A stretch of 5,333 nucleotides of DNA from Spirochaetaceae bacterium (GTDB lineage: Bacteria; Spirochaetota; Spirochaetia; CADAEX01), in the NCBI GenBank assembly GCA_009778835.1, contig WRFK01000123.1, forward strand, positions 1 through 5,333. Direction: 5' to 3'. Of this stretch, positions 1 to 5,333 are shown one piece after another. The notes beneath the pieces were generated by a model. That model had not been told where the DNA came from and did no database searches. It saw only the letters and a program-made list of their open reading frames with translations. A program made the translations under genes and the position numbers. Positions within the stretch are counted from its first letter, which is position 1; every line of letters begins with the position of its first letter.

Positions 1-1436
1 TCCGCGCCCCCGCCCGTGCCTCCTTTTATAATAAGCACTGGTTTTTTCTTTGTAACTTTTTTGCCTATATCAAGAAATTGTCTTCCGTTTTTAATCCCTT
101 CCAGATAAATGCCAATAACAGAAATTTCCGGATCTTCTCCCATGTTATCCAGAATCTCCGCAATCCCCGATCCGCTGGCATTACCAATTGAAACAAGTTT
201 ACCAAGCTTCATGTTGTCTATTTTCAGCATTTCAATAATCTCCATGCCTATGCCGCCGCTCTGGGAGATTATCCCTATGCCATTTGGTTTTTCAATAATA
301 CTTGTTCTGTGTTCGGGAATAAAAAAGCTGTTTAATCCTGTAAAATTATTTATTACTCCAAGACAGTTTGGTCCTATATATGCAACCCCGTATTTTTGGC
401 TTAATTCAAGTAATTTATCATCAAGATCTTTTCTTCCTACCTCTGCAAAACCATCGCTGAGAATAATTGCCCCTTTGCCTCCGATTTTACAGAACTCTTC
501 AAACTCATATACAACACCTTCTGCATTTATTAAAAAAATTCCAACATCCGGAGCCTCCGGAAGATCTTTTACGGTTTTATAACATTTTAATCCCTGTACA
601 TAATCCAATTTAGGATTTACAGGATATAATTTTTTTATTCTTAAACAGTTTTTAATTATAATGCCGCCCATTTTTCCCGGACGGGATGCGCCTATTATTG
701 CAACAGATTCGGGATTAAGTATTTTGTTTAAACTGTTTTTCCTTTTCTCCGGGATTTCGGGAGCAGCTTCTGTAAAAACAGGATTTCCCTTTATTACTCT
801 TACATCAACAAGTGAAAATCCATCTTTATAAAGAACTATAGGGTTCAAATCTATTTCCAGAATATCTCTGTTTTCTGCCATTAGGCGGGATATACTTATT
901 GCTATAGATATAATTACTTTTTTATCAAGAGGTTCTCCCCTGTAGCCGTCGATTACTTTTCCTGCTTTTGTAAGAGAGATCATCTCTTTTACATCTTCTT
1001 CTGTAAGAAGCCCTATGCCCGGAGCGCTATCTTTTAATAGCTCAACATATTTTCCTCCGCTGCCTACAATTATTAGAGGGCCAAAAACAGGGTCCTGGTG
1101 AGCTCCTACAAGAATTTCAAAGCCAGATGCTGCCATTTTTTGCAATAAAAATTCTTCCTGGCGCTCAAAGCCTGCTTTTTTTATATTTTCATCTATTTTT
1201 TTAACTGCATTTTCAAGTTCTTCTCTGTTTTTTATATTAATAATTACTGCGCCAATATCTGATTTGTGGACTATCTTTTCTGAATTTGTTTTAAGAACCA
1301 CAGGATATCCAAGATGTTCTGCTGTATTTGAGAGAGCTTCTATTTTATTGATGCAAATTTCTCCCGAAACTTTTATGTCATATTTTTCAAGAAGTTTTTT
1401 TGCCTCAGAAAAATTTATCTGTTTTCTATCTGTCAT
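1..1436 (-). CDS. ADP-forming acetate/acyl-CoA synthetase, fused beta-alpha order, 3' end cut off by the window edge
   Basis: Members of this family interconvert acyl-CoA + ADP + phosphate and organic acid + CoA + ATP, conserving energy by substrate-level phosphorylation in the cytoplasm. My reading of the minus strand is open from the ATG to the window edge: 478 codons plus two bases. Residues ~5-222 form an ATP-grasp (beta-like) domain. It carries IVHKSDIGAV (55-64), whose His57 matches the phosphohistidine of the beta subunit, then DPVFGPLIIVGSGG (115-128), IDGYRGEPLD (162-171) and EIDLNPI (194-200). Residues ~236-375 form the CoA-binding Rossmann domain: SVAIIGAS (244-251), YPVNPK (271-276), GPNCLG (355-360). 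A ligase domain follows from ~385, with SQSGG (391-395) and YLEGIKNGR (444-452). The fragment stops at GGTGGGA, just before where the family's alpha-subunit SHTG histidine motif is expected. Related fused proteins are about 700 residues, so roughly 220 are missing. The start is supported by a purine-rich site upstream and by the ATP-grasp domain beginning immediately after it. Family is firm; acyl substrate is unknown, and a protein-acetyltransferase (Pat-like) fusion cannot be excluded without the C-terminus. Confidence 0.9.
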   Translation of the reverse strand, partial: MTDRKQINFSEAKKLLEKYDIKVSGEICINKIEALSNTAEHLGYPVVLKTNSEKIVHKSDIGAVIINIKNREELENAVKKIDENIKKAGFERQEEFLLQKMAASGFEILVGAHQDPVFGPLIIVGSGGKYVELLKDSAPGIGLLTEEDVKEMISLTKAGKVIDGYRGEPLDKKVIISIAISISRLMAENRDILEIDLNPIVLYKDGFSLVDVRVIKGNPVFTEAAPEIPEKRKNSLNKILNPESVAIIGASRPGKMGGIIIKNCLRIKKLYPVNPKLDYVQGLKCYKTVKDLPEAPDVGIFLINAEGVVYEFEEFCKIGGKGAIILSDGFAEVGRKDLDDKLLELSQKYGVAYIGPNCLGVINNFTGLNSFFIPEHRTSIIEKPNGIGIISQSGGIGMEIIEMLKIDNMKLGKLVSIGNASGSGIAEILDNMGEDPEISVIGIYLEGIKNGRQFLDIGKKVTKKKPVLIIKGGTGGGA

Positions 1437-1440
1437 AAAG

Positions 1441-1450
1441 CACCGCCTTT
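1441..1450 (-). promoter_or_regulatory. Ribosome binding site of the acyl-CoA synthetase gene
   Basis: On the minus strand the bases AAAGGCGGTG lie just before the ATG at 1436, with six bases between GGCGG and the start codon. This is an imperfect Shine-Dalgarno sequence at good spacing. It supports the chosen start and translation from a shared mRNA with the kinase gene upstream. Confidence 0.55.
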
Positions 1451-1484
1451 ATAATTTTAATTAATGTTCGGACTAAAAGGTCTG

Positions 1485-4400
1485 TTATTTTGTCTGATGG
1501 GTTTCCCTGCCGGAGGTTAGGTATTTGCCAAGTATTCCAAATAAAGCCTCCGAATCAATCGGTTTTCCGATATGGCCATTCATTCCGCTTTCTATACACT
1601 TATCTATATCTTCTTTAAATACATTTGCAGTCATTGCTATGATCGGAATATCTTTTGCATTTGCCAGATCAAGAGAGCGTATTGTTTTTGTAGCTTCATA
1701 TCCATCCATTTCAGGCATATTAATATCCATAAGAATCATGCTGTATTTTTCCGGATGCTCTCTGAACATGGAAACTGCCATCTTTCCGTCTAAGGCGTAG
1801 TCAATGGAGGCTTGAGTTTCTTCCAGAATAGCGGACATGATTTCTCTGTTGATATCAACATCTTCTGCAATAAGTAACGTATGATTGCAGAAATTCTGTT
1901 TTGTTGGTTTTTCCTGTGCACTGCCCGCAGACTTTTTCGGGTCTTCTCCAATACAATTGTTAATTGTGCTTACCAGCGTTGAGGGGAAAAGCGGTTTTGT
2001 CATAAAGCAGTTTGCCCCTGCGGCACGTGCTTCTTTTTCAATGTTACTCCAAGTGACTGCCGAGACCATAATTATAATTGAGTTGTTGCTGTCAATTTCT
2101 TTGATTTTTTTTGTAAGTTCAACAGCATCCATATCAGGCATTTGCCAGTCAATAAAAAACATATTATAAGGCTTGTCTGAATCATTTTTCATCATTTGAA
2201 TAGCCTGATTCCCTGCGAGGGCAATGTCGCAGGATAGCTTAAGCGCCTGCATAACATATACGAAATATTCTTTTTCCTCAGAATCAGTTACAGCAAGAAT
2301 ACGTATATCTTCCGGTTTTATATTTGGAGCGAGTTTTATGTTTGATTTTTCCCTGCGGCTTTTTACTTTTATCGTAAATATAAATTTTGCACCTTTGTCG
2401 AGCTCAGATTCAACCCATATCTTGCCGCCCATAAGCTCCACGATCCGTTTTGAAATAGCTAGGCCAAGCCCTGTGCCGCCGAATTTTTGTGTGATGTTGG
2501 CATCTGCCTGACCAAAGGATTTAAAAAGTTTTTGTTGTTGTTCTTCTGAAATGCCAATACCATTGTCTATAACTTCTATTCTGAGGATGACTTCGTCATT
2601 GATTTCCTCTGTTTTTTTAATATCTAATACGATCGTCCCTTTTTCCGGTGTGAATTTAATGGCATTTGCAAGTAGGTTTGTGATAACTTGTGACAACCTT
2701 AGTTCATCGCTCAATATGAATGCAGGAACATCTTGACCCAGATTAACAACAAGGTTCTGCTTTTTTTCTTCAGCCCGTATATTGGCAATGTTTTTAATAT
2801 TATTTAACATTAGTTCAAAATCAAATTCAGTATATAATAGCTCAAACTTATTAGCTTCGATTTTGGATATATCAAGGATGTCATTGATAATACCTAGCAG
2901 ATGTTTTGAGGCGCTGTCTGTTCTCCCAAAGCAATAATTCTTTTTCTCAATATTATCTGTGTTCATCCCGATTCTTATCATGCCTATAATGGCATTTAGC
3001 GGGGTGCGTATTTCATGGCTTACGTGGGAAAGAAAATTGCTCTTGGCGCGCGAAGCAGCCTGGGCTGCTTCCTGAAGCTTGATTGTATCGGTAACGTCGT
3101 CTGTGCTGCCGACAACGCCCATGATTTGGCCTTTGTCATCATACATTGGCGTTGTGTATGAGTGATATACTTTGTCTTTGTCTTCGCTTATCCAGTCCTG
3201 TGGACCTTCGAGGAAAGTTTTTTGTACATTTTTGGCAATGCCCAGGATATCGCTATGCTGTTTGGATCCAAGTTTTGTTCCTTCCATATTCATATGATAT
3301 TCTTCGAGCATTTTTGTATACCGGCCTTTAAAGGTGGTTATAACGCCCTCTTTATTAACACTCCAAATTATTCCTTTGTAGTTGTTTGAAACGCTCTCCA
3401 GCTCGGCAGTTCGTTTATGTACCAATCTTTCAAGATGTTTTCCTGCGCTTCTGGTTTTTCTGAATAAAACATACAAGAGAATGGCAATACATAAAATAAG
3501 GCTGGAGACTCCAAATAACCACTGCCGCTGCGCCTGGGACAGCTTTTGCCTGTAATCAAAAGACTTATTCATCCACTGCCTAGAAATCAATTCAAGATCA
3601 ATCAAACGGAGCGACTTATCAATAATTGAGCATAAGATGGCCTCGTTTTTATTGAACCCGATTTTAGATTCATAAAAAAAATTGAACTCAAAATTGGCTT
3701 TATAATGCGTATACTCATGATAATGCAACAGTTTGCTAAGGAGGACTTTAGGCGACATTACCATATCTACTTCATTGTGTTCCAATGCATAGAAAGCAGC
3801 ATCTATATTTTCATACTCTACGGTGAATGCATGATTCGGGAAATTTTTTTGAAACCACGCTGTATATGCTGTGTCTTTTATTACACCAACTTTCAGATAC
3901 AGGATTTCGTTGATTTTGATATTGCTGTGCTTCTCTTTTGACAAAAGCACATATGTGTCGGAAAAAAACGCAGTATTCGGCCATAAAAAGCGGCCTTCCC
4001 GCTCCTGCGAAGGTATTAATTCAGAAATTATAGAGACTTTTCCTGACTCAAGCATTTCCAGCAATTTGAACCACTTTGTATTCTGTTCATTGGCAGACTC
4101 AAAAGAGATCCCTGTAAGCGTCTCCACCTTGCTCAACACATCAAAGAATATCCCTTCCCACTTCTTCTCATATTTATTGTAATAACTGACCGGATAATTG
4201 TCATACTCTGCCGCAAACAGCACAACAGGTTTGCTGCGTATATATTCCAATTCAGCCTCGCTTAATTGCATAAACAACTTGTTTTTTAAGTATTCCTGGT
4301 ATCCGAGATTGTACAGTTCGGTTAAATAGCGGGCTCCGCCATTTTGAAGAGCTTTTTGAACAACAGAGATAATAGGCGCAAGTTTTGGATTTTGCGTTGA

Positions 4401-5129
4401 CAAAGAAACCGGGGAGTAAACAAGAGGTAACAAGTCTTCGGCAATTATGTCGTTATAAATATCAAAGATAGCTTCTTCGGGATTTTCATTTATATAAGCG
4501 TCTACTGTTTTGCTTTTTAGCATATCGTAAACTTTTTCAGCATTGTCGAGTAAGATTATTTCTAAAGAATCCTTATCAAACAAAGAGTACACTGCATCGA
4601 TTGTTGTGGTGTCCTCTAATATAGCGAATCGCAGAACCCGATCTTCTGCGATTGCAGAAAGAGGCCTGCTGCCATAAAGCCTGAAATACTTAAGCGAACG
4701 GCCGGCAATTGGGTCGGTCATAAAATAAGTCTTGCGGCGTTCATCGGTAGGCGTTAATTCACCTGTAAAATCGACTTTACCTGTCTCAAGCCCTGACGCC
4801 AAATCGCCCCAAATATAGATCGCAGGCGAAAAAGGGATTCCAAACAGTTCGGTCAGCCATTTGCAAAGAAGGGCGGAATACCCTTTGATTATATTATTTT
4901 CATCATAGAAAGCTTCGGCGCTTGGTGTCATCCCATAGGTAAAAGAAGTGACTTGTTTCTTTAAATCCTCAATAGCTCTGATTTCGTCAAAAGTCACGCC
5001 CGGTATATTTTTATAACTTTGATATTTTTCTATAGGCTTATTCTCTTGCGATTTGAAGATAGAACAGGCTGAAAAAAAACCACAATAGAGGATGAAAACT
5101 ATGCAGGCTAATATTTTATAGGCATTCAT
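1485..5129 (-). CDS. BvgS-like hybrid sensor histidine kinase: two Venus-flytrap domains, TM, PAS, HisKA, HATPase, two receivers
   Basis: This complete 1214-residue protein is a membrane sensor that should autophosphorylate when extracytoplasmic ligand occupancy changes. Residues 1-22 are a hydrophobic signal ending in FSAC, a possible lipobox with Cys22. Two solute-binding (SBP_bac_3-type) domains follow at ~60-280 and ~300-520. Each keeps a ligand-loop Arg (TPTDERRK 126-133; IPSQER 372-377) and a second-lobe Asp (210; 455). One membrane helix lies at ~537-556, then a charged signalling helix (557-580) and a PAS-like domain (~580-685). The kinase core has His705 in SHEIRTPLN, N-box NLLANAIKF (818-826), G1 DNGIGI (855-860), F-box LFKSFGQ (868-874) and G2 GGTGLGL (884-890). 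Receiver 1 (~941-1060) has Asp994, Ser1023 and Lys1045, but Thr948 replaces the first acidic-pocket residue. Receiver 2 (~1083-1204) is canonical: Glu1089/Asp1090, Asp1135, Thr1167, Lys1189. There is no HPt and no DNA-binding output. An in-frame TAA ten codons upstream makes this ATG the first available. Ligand and target genes are unknown. Confidence 0.95.
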   Translation of the reverse strand: MNAYKILACIVFILYCGFFSACSIFKSQENKPIEKYQSYKNIPGVTFDEIRAIEDLKKQVTSFTYGMTPSAEAFYDENNIIKGYSALLCKWLTELFGIPFSPAIYIWGDLASGLETGKVDFTGELTPTDERRKTYFMTDPIAGRSLKYFRLYGSRPLSAIAEDRVLRFAILEDTTTIDAVYSLFDKDSLEIILLDNAEKVYDMLKSKTVDAYINENPEEAIFDIYNDIIAEDLLPLVYSPVSLSTQNPKLAPIISVVQKALQNGGARYLTELYNLGYQEYLKNKLFMQLSEAELEYIRSKPVVLFAAEYDNYPVSYYNKYEKKWEGIFFDVLSKVETLTGISFESANEQNTKWFKLLEMLESGKVSIISELIPSQEREGRFLWPNTAFFSDTYVLLSKEKHSNIKINEILYLKVGVIKDTAYTAWFQKNFPNHAFTVEYENIDAAFYALEHNEVDMVMSPKVLLSKLLHYHEYTHYKANFEFNFFYESKIGFNKNEAILCSIIDKSLRLIDLELISRQWMNKSFDYRQKLSQAQRQWLFGVSSLILCIAILLYVLFRKTRSAGKHLERLVHKRTAELESVSNNYKGIIWSVNKEGVITTFKGRYTKMLEEYHMNMEGTKLGSKQHSDILGIAKNVQKTFLEGPQDWISEDKDKVYHSYTTPMYDDKGQIMGVVGSTDDVTDTIKLQEAAQAASRAKSNFLSHVSHEIRTPLNAIIGMIRIGMNTDNIEKKNYCFGRTDSASKHLLGIINDILDISKIEANKFELLYTEFDFELMLNNIKNIANIRAEEKKQNLVVNLGQDVPAFILSDELRLSQVITNLLANAIKFTPEKGTIVLDIKKTEEINDEVILRIEVIDNGIGISEEQQQKLFKSFGQADANITQKFGGTGLGLAISKRIVELMGGKIWVESELDKGAKFIFTIKVKSRREKSNIKLAPNIKPEDIRILAVTDSEEKEYFVYVMQALKLSCDIALAGNQAIQMMKNDSDKPYNMFFIDWQMPDMDAVELTKKIKEIDSNNSIIIMVSAVTWSNIEKEARAAGANCFMTKPLFPSTLVSTINNCIGEDPKKSAGSAQEKPTKQNFCNHTLLIAEDVDINREIMSAILEETQASIDYALDGKMAVSMFREHPEKYSMILMDINMPEMDGYEATKTIRSLDLANAKDIPIIAMTANVFKEDIDKCIESGMNGHIGKPIDSEALFGILGKYLTSGRETHQTK
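3462..3521 (-). other. Single transmembrane helix of the kinase (residues ~537-556)
   Basis: A stretch of about 20 hydrophobic residues (WLFGVSSLILCIAILLYVLF) lies between the second flytrap domain and the basic sequence RKTR. The basic side fits the positive-inside rule: sensor outside, catalytic part in the cytoplasm. Confidence 0.9.
3570..4952 (-). other. Tandem periplasmic Venus-flytrap sensor domains (kinase residues ~60-520)
   Basis: Two successive type-3 solute-binding folds are visible. The join near residues 288-305 (QLSEAELEYIRSKPVVLF) is the linker normally seen between such repeats in BvgS/EvgS-type kinases. It is followed by a new lobe start (YDNYPVSYYN, 309-318). Lobe-one ligand loops occur at ~121-140 and ~366-390. 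The two copies have diverged strongly from each other, so they may bind different ligands, or one may only have a structural role. Domain edges are estimates by eye. Confidence 0.8.
5064..5129 (-). other. Signal peptide with possible lipobox (kinase residues 1-22)
   Basis: The first 22 residues have one early Lys, a hydrophobic core (ILACIVFILYCGFF) and then FSAC. Cys22 would be the lipidated +1 residue, with Ala at -1 and Ser at -2. Phe at -3 departs from the usual Leu/Val/Ile, although lipoboxes are looser in some phyla such as spirochaetes. The following residues (SIFKSQENKP) look like a typical flexible lipoprotein tether. The alternative is an ordinary uncleaved N-terminal membrane anchor or a signal cleaved by signal peptidase I. 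Confidence 0.55.
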
Positions 5130-5143
5130 TCTGTTTTTCTTTT

Positions 5144-5148
5144 TCCTT
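5144..5148 (-). promoter_or_regulatory. Weak, distant Shine-Dalgarno candidate of the kinase gene
   Basis: AAGGA on the minus strand is the only Shine-Dalgarno-like sequence before the kinase ATG, but 14 bases separate it from the start codon, which is long. The bases between are almost all A with some G. Translation initiation may therefore be weak, suiting a low-abundance sensor; this last point is inference. Confidence 0.3.
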
Positions 5149-5196
5149 ATTTACAACAATACCCCATATGTTTTGTGAAGCTGCTTTGTTCAAGAT

Positions 5197-5205
5197 ATTG
5201 TAACA
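5197..5205 (-). promoter_or_regulatory. Possible extended -10 promoter element for the kinase gene
   Basis: The minus strand reads TGTTACAAT, i.e. a TGn extension followed by TACAAT, one mismatch from the sigma-70-type TATAAT. I see no good TTGACA-like -35 at 16-18 bases upstream, so this would rely on the extended -10. It would give a leader of roughly 60 bases. AT-rich DNA produces such matches by chance, so the call is tentative. Confidence 0.3.
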
Positions 5206-5333
5206 TACCCATATCATATTTGCTATAAATAAAAATAGAGAACAACTTCGTCGCTTATTCTGTTTGCTTGATCAGTAACAAATTAATTTAAAAATGTGCT
5301 GAACAGATAATAAATAATTGATTTTTTTACCAA

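Larger units (their letters stand above)
5130..5333. other. Non-coding upstream region of the kinase gene
   Basis: About 204 very AT-rich bases without a supportable gene on either strand. It contains the promoter and ribosome-site candidates given separately, a 10-base AT palindrome AAATTAATTT (5280-5289) and a T7 run (5322-5328) that lacks a preceding GC hairpin. No terminator of a neighbouring gene can be supported. Confidence 0.6.

Noticed and set aside
109..582. Plus-strand open frame of 157 codons at the left end.
   Set aside because: It lies fully antisense to the synthetase, whose minus-strand translation shows clear family motifs. The plus-strand protein is Ser/Pro/Ile-rich without recognisable motifs.
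1380..1410. A7 run in the early synthetase codons as a programmed frameshift site.
   Set aside because: The zero frame stays open through the whole 478 codons with continuous family motifs, so no frameshift is needed.
1437..1484. Possible terminator between the two genes (arms around CGGAC and GTCTG at about 1469-1484).
   Set aside because: The stem is at most five pairs with a mismatch in the minus-strand RNA, and no U-run follows directly. Transcription more likely continues into the synthetase gene.
1525..4182. Several plus-strand open frames of 60-100 codons, and a 63-codon minus-strand frame at 3368-3559.
   Set aside because: All are contained in the kinase gene in other frames, show no domain motifs, and have low-complexity composition expected of shadow frames.
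5260..5306. Imperfect inverted repeat with CTGTTtGC and GCtgAACAG arms upstream of the kinase.
   Set aside because: The arms have a gap and sit about 30 bases apart in AT-rich DNA, with no similar site elsewhere in the window. Not distinguishable from chance.
5281..5333. T7 run near the right edge as a terminator of a neighbouring gene.
   Set aside because: No GC-containing hairpin precedes it on either strand, and the neighbouring gene is outside the window.

Overview
The window is AT-rich bacterial DNA with a simple layout. Two genes on the minus strand fill nearly all of it, followed by about 200 bp of upstream non-coding DNA at the right-hand end. No RNA gene, mobile element, CRISPR array or long repeat was found. 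The organism is probably a fermentative anaerobe: the ADP-forming acyl-CoA synthetase is typical of energy-conserving fermentations. The style of the hybrid kinase (tandem solute-binding sensors and a HisKA core of this wording) reminds me of Treponema-like spirochaetes or Clostridia. This taxonomic guess is weak, because no phylogenetic marker is present.

Layout, read in the direction of transcription (right to left): 5333-5130 is an upstream region with a possible extended -10 promoter. 5129-1485 encodes a complete 1214-residue membrane-bound hybrid sensor histidine kinase of BvgS-like architecture. Its order is lipoprotein-type signal, two periplasmic Venus-flytrap domains, one membrane helix, PAS, HisKA/HATPase and two receiver domains. 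1484-1437 is a 48-bp gap with a ribosome binding site and no convincing terminator. 1436-1 is the first 478 codons of an ADP-forming acetate/acyl-CoA synthetase with the ATP-grasp (beta) half ahead of the CoA-binding (alpha) half. It is cut by the window edge.

The same strand and short gap suggest co-transcription. The kinase would sense a small extracytoplasmic solute (family knowledge suggests an amino acid or organic acid), while the synthetase would conserve energy as ATP from an acyl-CoA. A functional link between them is inference from adjacency only. The kinase has no HPt or DNA-binding domain, so its output must pass through partners outside the window. Nothing here proves a new system. 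The points most worth checking are the lipobox on a kinase that also has a membrane helix, the altered acidic pocket in the first receiver, and the kinase-synthetase pairing.
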